The notes beneath the pieces were generated by a model. That model worked only from the letters and a program-made list of their open reading frames with translations. It did not search any database and was not told the origin of the DNA. A DNA stretch of 64,000 nt from an uncultured Verrucomicrobiae bacterium. GTDB lineage: Bacteria; Verrucomicrobiota; Verrucomicrobiia; Limisphaerales; AAA164-E04. The position numbers and the translations under genes are program-made. Within the stretch, counting starts at the first letter, position 1; every line of letters begins with the position of its first letter. Shown here piece after piece: positions 1-11,106 of the stretch. The DNA is taken from the NCBI GenBank assembly GCA_951813855.1, contig OX638380.1, positions 2,300,876 through 2,364,875 of the forward strand. The letters run 5' to 3'.

Positions 1-44
1 ACCGGAATTGACGAACCGGACGGCGACTCCTAATATCACCGGCT

Positions 45-401
45 ATGTCTGTAGAGACGCCATCGACCGTCGAGCTGAGCCCTTCCGCCGTAGCGGAGGT
101 CAAATCGATGCAATCGCACCAACCCGCAGAGGCCGGCAAACCACTGAGGGTCTACATCGAAAAAGGCGGGTGCTCCGGAATGCAATACTGCATGATGTTC
201 GACGAAGTACGCGACGGCGATACGGTCGTGGAACGCGAAGGGGTCCAATTGGTGGTCGACGGTTTCAGTCTGGATTATCTCCGAGGATCGATCGTCGATT
301 TTTCGGAGGATTTGAACGGCGGAGGCTTCAAGGTCCGCAATCCGAACGCCGCTCAGACCTGCGGCTGCGGCCGGTCGTTCAATTCGGAAAACCAGACGTA
401 A
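45..401 (+). CDS. IscA/ErpA-type iron-sulfur cluster carrier
   Basis: 118-residue A-type Fe-S carrier (HesB/IscA/ErpA family), a cytosolic protein that receives assembled Fe-S clusters and hands them to apo-enzymes. The family's three conserved cysteines are all visible: C43 in GGCSGMQY and C106/C108 in the C-terminal TCGCG motif. The length is typical. The ATG at 45 gives a short tail before the fold (LSPSAVAEVKSM), as in relatives. No isc or suf partners lie in the window, so it appears to stand alone beside a tRNA gene. Whether it is an IscA, ErpA or SufA orthologue cannot be decided from sequence alone, so no symbol is given. Confidence 0.93.
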   Translation: MSVETPSTVELSPSAVAEVKSMQSHQPAEAGKPLRVYIEKGGCSGMQYCMMFDEVRDGDTVVEREGVQLVVDGFSLDYLRGSIVDFSEDLNGGGFKVRNPNAAQTCGCGRSFNSENQT

Positions 402-522
402 CGCCGGCGATCTTCGGCCGGCCGGGTCGATCCCGGGCAAGCGGCCAAGCAAAGAAAACCCTTTCCCTGCCCTTGAGGTTAAACCGCAGGAAGTTACCGG
501 GAAACGGACGAAAAGCGCGTGG

Positions 523-595
<73 letters not shown>

Positions 596-693
596 GCAAT
601 CGACGGGGAAACGGATTCAACTGAACCGGAAAATAATTGGCAAGCTCTAAAGCAGGCGAAATCGAATTATTTCGCCGAAACCGAAGCCCGGTT

Positions 694-1380
694 TTAACGC
701 CGCCGATTATATTCCCGGCTCGCGTACTTCGCCGCCAGGGATTCGACGCGCCGGCGCAACGCGGCGTCCGCAGGATCGAATCGCGACCAACGGATCTTCC
801 ATGATTGCGCCGCCGCCGCCAACATGGCCGCTTCCCATCGGGCCCGGGTAATACCGCCGGGGATTCGAGTCGATCCCTGGATCAGCAAACCTTCTCGGGT
901 ACGCCGTTGCGCGGCGCCGGCGAGTTTTTCGTCACGATAAACCAGATCATGAACCTCGGCGCCGGCGAAACAACGTCCCGCTTCGCCGGGTTCGGATCGT
1001 CTGGCTAGCCGCGTGGCTAATCCCAGCCGGTCAAACGTCTCCTGCAACCACCGATGCAATCGCCGATAACTATCCGTCGCCCGAAGGCCGAACCACTCGG
1101 AATCCCGGGGGAATAACAGGCTATAGGTCCATTCGTCCTTGTGCAGCACGATCCCGCCTCCGGTCGGCCGGCGGATCAACGGCCGGACCGCCGTCATCCC
1201 GGCCACGTCGGACCATTTCTGAAACCGGCCGAAAGTAGCGCTCGGCTCGGACCAGCGATAAAACCGCAACACCGGGGCGCCCAAGCGACCAGCCGAAACG
1301 AGGCAACCCTCGTCCCAAGCCATATTCCAAGCCCCAGAAAGGGATTCGGTACTCCAGCAATACCACTGAGACTTCGGCAC
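694..1380 (-). CDS. Lipoate-protein ligase A / octanoyltransferase family protein
   Basis: 228-residue protein of the biotin/lipoate A/B ligase (BPL_LplA_LipB) family. Visible are the nucleotide/lipoyl-site motif RRPTGGG at residues 70-76 followed by H80, and the catalytic-lysine segment DEKLAGAAQ with K152. Members attach lipoate or octanoate to E2 and GcvH domains in the cytosol. The protein is shorter than full LplA (about 330 residues) and has no C-terminal accessory domain, which fits the LipM/LipL-like or single-domain members better. No dehydrogenase genes are nearby. The exact reaction (ligase or amidotransferase) is not decidable here. Confidence 0.85.
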   Translation of the reverse strand: MPKSQWYCWSTESLSGAWNMAWDEGCLVSAGRLGAPVLRFYRWSEPSATFGRFQKWSDVAGMTAVRPLIRRPTGGGIVLHKDEWTYSLLFPRDSEWFGLRATDSYRRLHRWLQETFDRLGLATRLARRSEPGEAGRCFAGAEVHDLVYRDEKLAGAAQRRTREGLLIQGSTRIPGGITRARWEAAMLAAAAQSWKIRWSRFDPADAALRRRVESLAAKYASREYNRRR

Positions 1381-1637
1381 GTCCCCGCCCTTATAACGAA
1401 GCCCTTCCGGCGAGAAAAGCGATCATTTTTATTTTTGCCGGCACTCTGGCATGAAAAATGCATCCACTGAATCGTGGTGAACCTCGCCGGGTTCGGAAAA
1501 AGGAACTGTCGTGAAATGACCGGTTCTCAGGAATCCGAAAAACTGAATGAAATGATCGCAATTCTTTTTCCGGTCCGGCGAGGCGATCCGCAGCCTAGCC
1601 AGCTAAAAGAACTGTAACCTTGTACTCACTGACCGTT

Positions 1638-2066
<429 letters not shown>

Positions 2067-2085
2067 CCGATTAATACCAACCGTC

Positions 2086-2898
<813 letters not shown>

Positions 2899-2920
2899 GG
2901 TAACCGTTTCGAATTTCCCG

Positions 2921-2955
2921 AGCCGCTCCGGCCATACGGCCGGAGCGGCTTTTTA
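2921..2955 (+). terminator. Rho-independent terminator
   Basis: Perfect 13-bp inverted repeat (AGCCGCTCCGGCC, loop ATAC, GGCCGGAGCGGCT) followed by a T-run (TTTTA), 22 bp after the stop of the pseudopilin at 2086-2898. Confidence 0.92.
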
Positions 2956-3373
2956 TTGCCCGTAAAACCCTGTTTCGGTTCGCCCCCTCTCGCCGATTCC
3001 CCGCTCACTCTTCCCGGTCCCTTTCGGAAAATCATCCGAAGCGGCGGCGGACATCCTCGTTCCCAACAAAGTCCTTCCTCGGAAAATGACCCGGGGAAAC
3101 GGAATTTCAAGGGTCCCGGCAGACGTTCGAGACCCCGGCTCTCTGATACCGGGCGGCACGTCGAAAATAATGATTCCGATCGATTGCCTTCGCCTCGGCT
3201 CCGAAATATGACGATCCCTCGCCGGCGATTCCTGCCGCATCCAAAATGAAGTTGTCGTGAAACGATCGTTCGTATGGCTCCGCCAAGTTACACTATTTCT
3301 AATTGCCGTTCTTTTTTTCGCCCCGTAAAATGCTCCAACCTCTCTTCGGAAACGATGATCGACTCCGATCACT
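2956..3373. other. No gene recognised
   Basis: About 420 bp between the terminator and the decayed pseudopilin. No reading frame with family resemblance or credible start was found on either strand. It probably contains the degraded upstream part of the following pseudogene. Confidence 0.6.
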
Positions 3374-4005
3374 ATGATAATATCGCATCGTTCCGCTTCC
3401 TCCCAAGAAAGAGCATTCGAGTTCGTCGAGATAATAACGGTAGTCGCCAACTGCGTTATTTTGATCGTTTTGGTCGTCATGCTGCCTTGGGACACCCGGG
3501 ACAAAGCCAAAGTAGTGGCAAAGAAAGTCGACGGCACCAACTACCTGAAGCAAGCAGCGCTCGGGGTTGCTGTCGTTCAACCAGTACCGCGACGACCGAT
3601 ATCCCCCGGAAGCAGCCTATCTGGAAGGCGGTTCAGCCGAAGCGCCGCCTAAGGAACTGAAGAACAGCTCGGAAGATCCGTTCACTTGGATGCCTTTCGG
3701 CGCCATGCCCTCCCAACTGGAAACTCCACTGCATCTGTCCCAGCGACAGCCAGACCGGTGCCACGACGTTCGATTACGCCAGCAGAGACCGGGGCGACAT
3801 TTGGCTCGGGTCCCATTTGGTGATGCAGGAGTTGAATCCCGGAGGCCCAAACGAAGGGAGCGTAGCGACCGTGGATTGAAGCCTCCGGAACTCGGCTGCC
3901 GCATTGATGAATACTCACGAAAGCGCTCTGGCCACAGAACCATTAATTCGGGTTGGCGAGGGATGATTCGCCTTGCATTATCTTCTCGTCGGCAATCAGG
4001 GGCCA
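3374..4005 (+). pseudogene. Decayed pseudopilin copy
   Basis: Third relative of the 2086 gene, heavily mutated. One frame holds a degenerate leader (SSQERAFEFVEIITVVANCV in place of [18 protein letters not shown]) and DGTNYLKQAAL. Another frame, from about 3567, continues with FNQYRDDRYPPEAAYLEGG, EDPFTWMPFGAMPSQLE and a remnant of the CPSDSQT region. At least two frameshifts separate these blocks and no DGH end can be read. The decay gradient over 1.6-4.0 kb (intact, truncated, shredded) shows repeated tandem duplication and loss at this locus. Confidence 0.85.
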
Positions 4006-4079
4006 AGGTACGCAGGAAGGCGAGTTACCGCAGCTTTTCTGCTGTCAACTCTCGATTTCCTTGGTAGCCTGGCCGGACC

Positions 4080-4949
4080 ATGAACCCTTTTCGTAACCTC
4101 TCCACCGTTCGAGGATTTACCCTGATCGAGCTACTCGTCGTCATCGCCATTATCGCTATCCTCGCCGGAATGCTCTTGCCGGCGCTCAGCAAGGCTAAGG
4201 AAAAGGCCAAAGGCATCGGTTGCGTCAGCAACAACAAACAACTGGTGTTGGGTTGGACGCTCTACGCCACCGATTACGGCGAAAAATGCGCCAACAACTT
4301 CACCATACCCGGAACTCAACAAGCGATTACCTCGGGGCGATTCAACAACTGGGTTAACAACGTCATGACCTGGGCGGCCGATGGTTCAATCAACGCCCGG
4401 AGCGTCACCAACACGGCTTGGGTCAAAAACGGAGTGCTGGGCCCTTATACCGACGGTGCCGTAGGAATCTACAAATGCCCCGCCGATATTTTTGTCTCGC
4501 CGCAACAAAAGGCTTTGGGATGGAAGCGACGCATGCGCAGCATGGCCATGAACGCCCTTTTCGGATTATCGAACAACGACGCCAACAGCCCGCAATCCCG
4601 GGGTCAAAGTTTGGGTTACGGCGGCCGGTATCGTCAATTCATCAGGACGACCGACGTTCCCGAACCCAGCATGACTTGGCTGACGCTGGACGAACAGCCC
4701 GATTCGATCAACGACGCCTTCTTTATCTCGGGTTCGACGACCCAATGGGACGACCGCCCGGCCTCCTACCATAACCGGGCTACGGGATTTTCCTTCGTCG
4801 ACGGGCACGCCGAAATCCACAAATGGTTGAGCGACGCTTCGATTTATCCGGTCCAATACTCGTACGGTTCGCCTAAAACCTTCGACGCCTCCGGCAGATT
4901 GGATTTAAAATGGTACAACGACCGGCTCCAACTTATCCCGTATCGATAA
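4080..4949 (+). CDS. H-X9-DG pseudopilin
   Basis: 289 residues. Leader cleavage G12|FTLIELL with E at +5, hydrophobic helix ending [14 protein letters not shown], and a C-terminal H-X9-DG motif ([12 protein letters not shown]). The sequence is clearly different from the 2086 family beyond the helix, so it is a separate paralogue rather than a tandem copy. The ATG at 4080 directly precedes a short leader. A secreted or inner-membrane pseudopilin of unknown individual function. Confidence 0.92.
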   Translation: MNPFRNLSTVRGFTLIELLVVIAIIAILAGMLLPALSKAKEKAKGIGCVSNNKQLVLGWTLYATDYGEKCANNFTIPGTQQAITSGRFNNWVNNVMTWAADGSINARSVTNTAWVKNGVLGPYTDGAVGIYKCPADIFVSPQQKALGWKRRMRSMAMNALFGLSNNDANSPQSRGQSLGYGGRYRQFIRTTDVPEPSMTWLTLDEQPDSINDAFFISGSTTQWDDRPASYHNRATGFSFVDGHAEIHKWLSDASIYPVQYSYGSPKTFDASGRLDLKWYNDRLQLIPYR

Positions 4950-5140
4950 CTCGCGGGACCGCAATCGAAACCACCGCTCAGGTCCTGAAAAGGACCGGCC
5001 CTCAACCGGATCGAAGAGCGAGCGGGCTTCCGTCCGGGAATCTCCGCTCCGGAGCGGCCTTGACGCAAAACGCCGGCCCTCGAGAACGCAGCAAGGGAAG
5101 TCTCCGGGAGCCCGAAGCGCCGGGAAAACTTCCCGGGGGT

Positions 5141-5896
5141 TCAATGCCGTTTTTCGCGGAACAGATCGGTAACCACAGACCGCCCCCGGAGATATCCCGC
5201 GTGGCCGTCCAGATAGACGAAATTCGCCCCGTCGCTATGCCGTTCGGCCGCAATGCGCCGCGAGCCGTTTAGCCTGCTCGTCCGTTCGTTGTAAGGCAGG
5301 TGCACCGGCGTCCAAACGTCGTTCAGATTGGTGACCGCATCTCGATACCCCGTGACGATCGGCCTCCAACTCCCGCTTTCGTTATCTCCCAAGTGAATGG
5401 CTTCGCTCGGCATCTGAAATTCCACCAGTTTGGATGGGCCGACCTGTTCGTAACCGAAAGTATCGTTAAGACTGCGGAATCTCCAAGCGTTGATCACGTA
5501 GGTGATCACCTGAATTCTTCGAGGATCGTTCTTGGGATAACGCGGACACTTGTAGATCCGAATATTCCGAAAATCCCGCTCCGTTCCTCCCTCCGGCAGA
5601 TATGGCATGTAAACCAGAAACCAAGGGTGTCCGTTCCCCCGGGGAATGTACCCGTCGCTGTCGTCAGCGTACAAATGCATCGCGATACCGAGCTGTTTCA
5701 GATTGCCGAGGCAGACCACCGCTCCGGCCTTTTGCTTCGCCTTGTTGAGAGCCGGCAACAGCATTCCCGCCAAAATCGCGATAATCGCGATCACCACGAG
5801 CAACTCAATCAGAGTAAATCCGTGAGCGCTAAGCTTAAAACGTCTCGCTCGCCGATAATCGTCTTCGGGGCGCGAGCGATAATCCAAGATAGACAT
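5141..5896 (-). CDS. H-X9-DG pseudopilin
   Basis: 251 residues, transcribed towards the 4080 gene. It has an unusually long leader before G26|FTLIELL (rich in R, D and E), the typical helix ending [13 protein letters not shown], the motif [19 protein letters not shown], and H-X9-DG ([12 protein letters not shown]) near the end. The long charged leader could mean that a downstream start is used, but no Met lies between residue 1 and the helix. It is divergently oriented to SxtJ. Confidence 0.92.
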   Translation of the reverse strand: MSILDYRSRPEDDYRRARRFKLSAHGFTLIELLVVIAIIAILAGMLLPALNKAKQKAGAVVCLGNLKQLGIAMHLYADDSDGYIPRGNGHPWFLVYMPYLPEGGTERDFRNIRIYKCPRYPKNDPRRIQVITYVINAWRFRSLNDTFGYEQVGPSKLVEFQMPSEAIHLGDNESGSWRPIVTGYRDAVTNLNDVWTPVHLPYNERTSRLNGSRRIAAERHSDGANFVYLDGHAGYLRGRSVVTDLFREKRH

Positions 5897-6031
5897 AAAC
5901 CAAGTAACGGCTCGATTAGTGCGACAGGCCCCATCCTAACGTCACGATCTGTTAAACCAAGCTTTCTCGCTTCCGAAAACCGAGGGCGTATCGGGTTGAA
6001 TCTTCGAATCAAATCCCCGATAATAACCGCC

Positions 6032-6439
6032 GTGAATTCGCTCAAAGACCACTGGAGGCCAACGGAGCGACAATTACGGCAATTCGGTTGGCTTTGCTTG
6101 CCGTTTTTTCCCCTGCTGGGATGGCTTTGGTCCGGAGAAGCCCAGATCATAGCTTGGTTATTCGGGATCGGAACGGGAATGGCCACGACCGGATTCCTGC
6201 TTCCCAGGGCCCTGCTGCCGTTCTACTTGGGTCTGCTGATCGTCGCCTATCCCCTCGGTCTGATTGTCCGCGAGATTTTCTTGTTGCTGATCTTTTTCGG
6301 CGTCTTTCTGCCGATCGGAATGGTCTTTCGACTCATGCGCCGCGATGCGCTCCATCGCACCTTCAAAAAAAACCGGGAATCGTATTGGGAAATCAAGAAA
6401 AAGCCGGAAGACGCTGCCAGTTATTACCGGCAATGGTGA
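6032..6439 (+). CDS. SxtJ-family membrane protein
   Basis: About 135 residues, GTG start chosen at 6032 (GTGAATTCGCTC) because the family fold begins there (RPTERQLRQFGWLCLPFF). It carries four hydrophobic segments and a basic tail (KKNRESYWEIKKKPEDAASYYRQW). This matches the small SxtJ membrane family, which is usually found beside DUF5989 and a carbamoyltransferase. The DUF5989 partner follows after 10 bp, but no carbamoyltransferase is present here. Role unknown. The in-frame open region upstream of 6032 overlaps the opposite-strand pseudopilin and is unlikely to be translated. Confidence 0.78.
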   Translation: MNSLKDHWRPTERQLRQFGWLCLPFFPLLGWLWSGEAQIIAWLFGIGTGMATTGFLLPRALLPFYLGLLIVAYPLGLIVREIFLLLIFFGVFLPIGMVFRLMRRDALHRTFKKNRESYWEIKKKPEDAASYYRQW

Positions 6440-6449
6440 AAGGAAACTC

Positions 6450-6656
6450 ATGCCTCCCAAAAACCAGCTCCGAAAAGACGACTTCGAAAACGCCGGAAAG
6501 GAGAAGCAAGAGACCCTGTTTCGGGAATTCATTCGATTCGTGATCGAAAACAAGAAATGGTGGATGATCCCGATCCTGATCGTGCTCCTGGGATTGGGGC
6601 TGCTCTCCATGTTGAGTTCGACCGGCGCCGCTCCCTTCATTTACAGCATATTCTGA
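6450..6656 (+). CDS. DUF5989-family small membrane protein
   Basis: 68 residues: charged N-terminus, then IENKKWWMIPILIVLL, a single hydrophobic helix, and STGAAPFIYSIF. The KKWWxxPI and AAPFIY signatures are characteristic of DUF5989. AGGAAA lies 4 bases before the ATG. It is translationally close to SxtJ (10-bp gap), the normal pairing. It probably forms a small membrane complex with SxtJ. Function is not established. Confidence 0.85.
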   Translation: MPPKNQLRKDDFENAGKEKQETLFREFIRFVIENKKWWMIPILIVLLGLGLLSMLSSTGAAPFIYSIF

Positions 6657-6714
6657 CCCGCGCCCGGGTTATAGATTGCCGTTTCACGGACGCTCGGGAA
6701 GCCTTCGACGATCC

Positions 6715-8292
6715 ATGACGAATCCGAAGGTAGTAACCGTCTCCTTGGCGGCAGAACACGCGGACGATCGATCCCGCCGGCTCCAGGCCATTGCCGAACA
6801 ACTCGAGATCGATCCCGCCCGGATTGTCGCACACAAATTAGTCCGCAAATCGCTCGACGCTCGACAACGGAACGTCATAGCGCAGTTAAAATTCGAGGTC
6901 GGCATCGACGGCCCGTTGCCCCCGCCCGAACCGGTGGCCGTTGCGTTTCCCTCCGTCACGAACTCAACCCGCCGGGTCGTCATCGTCGGGTGCGGACCGG
7001 CAGGCATGTTCGCCGCCATCCGTTCGCTGGAATTAGGACGCCGCCCGATTATCGTCGAACGGGGCAAGGACGTTTCGGCCCGGCACTTCGATCTGGCTCC
7101 GATCATGCGGCAAGGTGTCGTGCTGGAAGATTCCAACTATTGCTTCGGGGAAGGCGGCGCCGGAACTTTTTCCGACGGCAAATTGTACACTCGGGCGAAC
7201 AAACGGGGACCGGTGTCGGCCATCTACCGAATCCTAAGAGCGCACGGCGCACCGGAACGCATCCTGACCGACGCTCATCCGCACATCGGCTCCAACCTGC
7301 TTCCCGGCGTCATCAAATCCCTGCGAACCAGCATTCTGGAAGCCGGAGGGGAAATCCGCTTTCAAACCCGAGTCACGGATTTGGTCGTCCAGCAGAAAAA
7401 CGTCAAAGGCGTCGTGACCTGCCAAGGCACCGAAATCCTCGGCGACGCAGTGATCCTGGCTACCGGCCATTCGGCCCGGGACATCTATCGGCTCCTGGTT
7501 CGGAAGGGCATCGCTCTGCAACCCAAACCCTTCGCCGTTGGGGTTCGGATCGAACATCCCCAATCCCTCATCGACCGCCTCCAATATCGCTGTTTAGGAA
7601 ACGGAAAACGCCCCGGCTATTTACCCGCCGCCAGCTACAGCCTGACCGCCACCGTGAATGACCGAAGCGTTTATTCCTTCTGCGTCTGCCCGGGCGGATT
7701 CGTGATTCCGTCGGCCACGGCCAACGACGAAGTGGTAGTCAACGGCATGAGCCTGTCCAAACGAGATTCGGTATTCAGCAACGGAGGGATGGTGGTGACC
7801 GTGCATCCCGAAGACGCCAAGATCCTGTCCCCCGATCAAGGGACGCTTTCCGGAGTCGCTTTTCAGAAACAACTCGAACATAAGGCCAAACAAGCCGGCG
7901 GCCAGGGACAAAAGGCTCCCGCCCAACGCCTCACCGATTTTTTAACCGAACGGGATTCGAAAGATTTGCCGCCGACCAGTTATTTTCCCGGAGTGACTCC
8001 TTTTCGAATCGACCGGCTGCTCCCCTCTTGGCTCGCCCAAAGCCTGCGGCAGGGCTTGCTGCAAATCGGCGGCAAAAAACGGGGCTTCGTCAGCGAAGAG
8101 GCCTTGATGATAGGGTTTGAAACCCGGACGAGCGCACCGGTGCGCATTCCCAGGGACGCTTCCACTCTGCAGCATCCCGATTGGCAGGGCTTATTTCCCT
8201 GCGGCGAGGGAGCCGGATATGCCGGCGGCATCGTCAGCGCCGCGCTGGATGGATTTAACTGCGCCGAAGCCGCGGTCGGGAATCAACCCTGA
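6715..8292 (+). CDS. FAD-dependent dehydrogenase (COG2509 type)
   Basis: 525 residues. The Rossmann FAD motif GCGPAG lies at residues 92-97 with E at the end of strand 2 (IIVERGKDV). The family signature NYCFGEGGAGTFSDGKLYTR is present, as are a late GEGAGYAGGI FAD-binding segment and EEALMIGFETRTSAPVRI. The roughly 90 N-terminal residues form the small alpha/beta domain usual in this family. It is an uncharacterised cytosolic flavoprotein; the substrate is unknown. I chose the ATG at 6715 over an upstream in-frame start because the latter would extend into the 3' flank of DUF5989 with no similarity. Confidence 0.9.
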   Translation: MTNPKVVTVSLAAEHADDRSRRLQAIAEQLEIDPARIVAHKLVRKSLDARQRNVIAQLKFEVGIDGPLPPPEPVAVAFPSVTNSTRRVVIVGCGPAGMFAAIRSLELGRRPIIVERGKDVSARHFDLAPIMRQGVVLEDSNYCFGEGGAGTFSDGKLYTRANKRGPVSAIYRILRAHGAPERILTDAHPHIGSNLLPGVIKSLRTSILEAGGEIRFQTRVTDLVVQQKNVKGVVTCQGTEILGDAVILATGHSARDIYRLLVRKGIALQPKPFAVGVRIEHPQSLIDRLQYRCLGNGKRPGYLPAASYSLTATVNDRSVYSFCVCPGGFVIPSATANDEVVVNGMSLSKRDSVFSNGGMVVTVHPEDAKILSPDQGTLSGVAFQKQLEHKAKQAGGQGQKAPAQRLTDFLTERDSKDLPPTSYFPGVTPFRIDRLLPSWLAQSLRQGLLQIGGKKRGFVSEEALMIGFETRTSAPVRIPRDASTLQHPDWQGLFPCGEGAGYAGGIVSAALDGFNCAEAAVGNQP

Positions 8293-8822
8293 CCAAGGAC
8301 GACGCCTCGGTCGTTTTCAAACCGGTCGGGCTAGCAAAATGAAACTCAGACTGCCGAGTGACGGCCTTCCTTTCACTTCGATTTCGAATCGCGCTGTTCA
8401 CTACGGTTCAACGGCGCCGCCAGGGAAGGAATCAAAAACCGCCAAATGTAATTCGAAACAACCGGGAATCAATTCGAAGGGCGAACGAACCGTCACCGGA
8501 CCAGCAATTGAACACAGCGGCAACAACCCCGAGGTCCTGCTTGCCGAGATCTGAGGCCGGTTCGGCGGCTCCGGGAGCGGGATCCTCGATTCCGGGAATT
8601 TACCGGAAAAATGGCCTTGATGCCGGAATTGCCGTTTCGAAACTTGGCATTGAGGCGCAACCGGGATAGCATCGAATCGTTAACCGAAGACATTGAAGCC
8701 ATGGGACACGAAGTAGCGGCCTACTGGCTCGGTTTGGGGATGCGTCGCCATGAACCTTGGCGCCCACTCACTCTTTTAAGACGCTTCCCGACCATTCCGA
8801 AACGATAGAACAGCTTTCCGCC
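8293..8822. other. Intergenic, no gene supported
   Basis: 530 bp. Short open frames exist on both strands but none has family resemblance, a good ribosome-binding site and sensible composition together. A promoter for the downstream three-gene operon must lie here, but I could not pick out a clear -35/-10 pair. Confidence 0.6.
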
Positions 8823-9944
8823 ATGGAAGAATCCTCCCCAGCAGGCATGCCAAGAATCGACCGTCCCGGCATTTCGAATCGCCCCGCGGAAGAAATCGAA
8901 GGCATGGATGACAAGGGCGGCTCTTGGGGCGACTATCCTCTCGACGATCTCCTGATCAGGCACGAAAGCCGCACCGTCCACGGCGTCATGCGGCGCATCG
9001 ACCAATCAAGCTACATCATGGATCCCGAATTCCAGCGGGATTTCATCTGGCCGGAGGATAAACAGAGCAAACTGATCGAATCGGTGATCATGAGGATTCC
9101 CCTCCCGGTGTTCTATATGGCGGAGGACGAGAGGGGACACATGGTGGTCGTGGACGGATTGCAACGCCTGTCCACTTTTCAACGATTCATCAAAAACGAA
9201 CTCAAGCTCAAGCTCGCCGACCGGAACGAACTCAACGGCAAACGATTCTCGGATCTGCCGCCCAAGATTCAAAATCGCGTGGAGGACTGCAATCTGATCT
9301 TCTACATCATCGATTCGAAGGTTCCCGAATGCGCCCGCCTCGACATTTTCGATCGAGTCAATTCCGGGGTCCCCCTGACCCGGCAACAAATGCGGAACAG
9401 CTTGTTCATGGGCCGGGCCACCCGTTTTCTGAAAGAGGAATCGCGAACTCCAGTATTCCTGAACGCGACGGGGGGAAGTTTGAACCAGGCGAAAATGAGG
9501 GATCGGGAATTCGTCAATCGCTTTTGCGCCTTTCAATTGCTCAGGGTGAAAGATTATCGCGGCGACATGGACGAATTCCTGGCGAAGTGCCTCCGCGTCA
9601 TGAATCAGGACGACACTCCGCTAGACCGATTGTCCGCCGAGTTTCGCCGGGGTCTCGCCAACAATTTCCGTTTATTCGAAGGCCACGCCTTCCGCAAGCA
9701 CGACAAGGATCAGGAACGCCGCAACGTCATCAACGCCTCGCTCTGGGACGTCATGTCGACCGGACTGTCCCACTACGAAGAATCTCGAGTAGCGGCCAAC
9801 TCGGAAAGAATCAGGGACGCCGTTTATCGGCTCCTGAATACCGAAGAATTCAAAACGGCGATTACCGCCGGTACCAACAATATCCTCAAAGTGAAAACCA
9901 GGTTCGACCTGGCCGCAACAGCGTTACAAGAAGCGATGGCGTGA
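8823..9944 (+). CDS. DUF262 (GmrSD-like/ParB-like) protein
   Basis: 373 residues. DUF262 fold: MDPEFQRDFIWPEDKQSKLI, IPLPVFYMAED, then VVVDGLQRLSTF, the DGQQR-type motif of the ParB/Srx-like nucleotide-hydrolysing domain (Leu replaces the first Gln). The family's IFDRVNSGVPLTRQQMRNSL follows. Related proteins include GmrSD and Brl/BrxU-type modification-dependent restriction enzymes and several anti-phage proteins. No HNH (DUF1524) domain is visible at the C-terminus, so a nuclease function is not shown. It overlaps the next gene by 4 bases (GTGA), indicating co-translation. Confidence 0.88.
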   Translation: MEESSPAGMPRIDRPGISNRPAEEIEGMDDKGGSWGDYPLDDLLIRHESRTVHGVMRRIDQSSYIMDPEFQRDFIWPEDKQSKLIESVIMRIPLPVFYMAEDERGHMVVVDGLQRLSTFQRFIKNELKLKLADRNELNGKRFSDLPPKIQNRVEDCNLIFYIIDSKVPECARLDIFDRVNSGVPLTRQQMRNSLFMGRATRFLKEESRTPVFLNATGGSLNQAKMRDREFVNRFCAFQLLRVKDYRGDMDEFLAKCLRVMNQDDTPLDRLSAEFRRGLANNFRLFEGHAFRKHDKDQERRNVINASLWDVMSTGLSHYEESRVAANSERIRDAVYRLLNTEEFKTAITAGTNNILKVKTRFDLAATALQEAMA

Positions 9945-11104
9945 TCTCACAAATCAATCTTCAGTATTTCAAATGTTTCGAGTCCCTTAAACTGCCCCTG
10001 CGCCCGCTTACCCTGCTTTCGGGCGGAAACGCCGCCGGGAAATCCTCGGTATTGCAGACACTGGTGCTGCTGCATCAAACAATGCGCGAGCACGAATGGT
10101 CTTCGCGCTTGATGCTCAACGGCAACACGATCCGGCTCGGCACCGCGGCGGAAATCATCGATCAGGTCTACGGTCATCACACTTGCGTCATCTCGTTGCG
10201 GGACGACGACGATTCCCATTTCGCCTGGGAGTTCGAAGGCGAACGCCACGAGATGTCTCTGGCCCTGCGCCGAACCTGGGGCGAGTCGGCGATTCACAGC
10301 CGATGGGACATCAACGACGCCTCTCAAACCCTCCAGTACCTCTTACCATTGTCGGTCGGCGACCATTCGATGACGGATCGGCTGCGGAGCCTGACCTACC
10401 TGACCGCCGAACGGCTGGGACCCCGCGAATATTACCAATTCGACGATCCGCAACTCACGCCCGTCGTGGGTTCCCGGGGCGAATACTCGATCAGCGTGCT
10501 ACAATCCGGTCGCGACGGCCAGGTTCTCCCAGGATTGCTGGACAAAAACATTCCTCCGACCCGTTTCCGACAAGTCGAAGCGCGGATGGCCCGTTTCTTC
10601 CCCGGTTGCGTATTGGAGATCGCTCAGGTTCAACGCGCGAACGCGATAACGCTCGGGATCCGCATCTCCAACGAAACGGATTTTCACCGGCCGGTGCATA
10701 CGGGATTCGGACTGACCCAGGTGCTCCCCATCGTCGTCGCCGCGTTGTCGGCCCAAAAAAACGATTTGTTGCTCATCGAAAATCCGGAAGTTCACCTGCA
10801 CCCCGCGGCTCAGGGAGCGATGGGGATTTTTCTTTCGCAAGTAGCGGCGGCGGGAGTCCAAGTCGTCTTGGAAACTCACAGCGATCACTTGTTGAACGGC
10901 ATCCGGCGGGCGGTAAAAACCGGCATCGTCCCCTGCGAAGACGTTTCGCTTCTCTTCTTCAGGCCCAGAACGGAAAACATGGAGGAGCGCAACTCGCAGG
11001 TAGAAAGTCCGGCTATCGACGCTAACGGAAATATCGACAGTTGGCCTGAAGGATTCTTCGACCAATTCGACCAAGACATGAATTACTTGGCGGGCTGGAG
11101 TTGA
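9941..11104 (+). CDS. AAA ATPase with DUF3696 C-terminus
   Basis: 387 residues. GTG start at 9941 overlapping the upstream stop. Walker A GGNAAGKSS at residues 28-36, Walker B LLLIENPEVHLHP, and the H-loop ETHSDHLLNGIRRAV. The C-terminal NGNIDSWPEGFFDQFDQD is the DUF3696 signature. These SMC/OLD-like ABC-class ATPases act as DNA-sensing or regulatory subunits in many defence modules (OLD, Gabija, Septu-like). They are often encoded next to DUF262 proteins. No TOPRIM nuclease domain is attached, so the effector is probably another subunit. Confidence 0.92.
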   Translation: MISQINLQYFKCFESLKLPLRPLTLLSGGNAAGKSSVLQTLVLLHQTMREHEWSSRLMLNGNTIRLGTAAEIIDQVYGHHTCVISLRDDDDSHFAWEFEGERHEMSLALRRTWGESAIHSRWDINDASQTLQYLLPLSVGDHSMTDRLRSLTYLTAERLGPREYYQFDDPQLTPVVGSRGEYSISVLQSGRDGQVLPGLLDKNIPPTRFRQVEARMARFFPGCVLEIAQVQRANAITLGIRISNETDFHRPVHTGFGLTQVLPIVVAALSAQKNDLLLIENPEVHLHPAAQGAMGIFLSQVAAAGVQVVLETHSDHLLNGIRRAVKTGIVPCEDVSLLFFRPRTENMEERNSQVESPAIDANGNIDSWPEGFFDQFDQDMNYLAGWS

Positions 11105-11106
11105 TC

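Noticed and set aside
5300..6031. A longer SxtJ-frame product starting at 5300.
   Set aside because: The region is the antisense of the pseudopilin at 5141-5896. SxtJ similarity begins at the GTG at 6032.
8117..8808. Several overlapping frames after the FAD dehydrogenase.
   Set aside because: They overlap the dehydrogenase or each other, show shadow-like composition, and have no motif.
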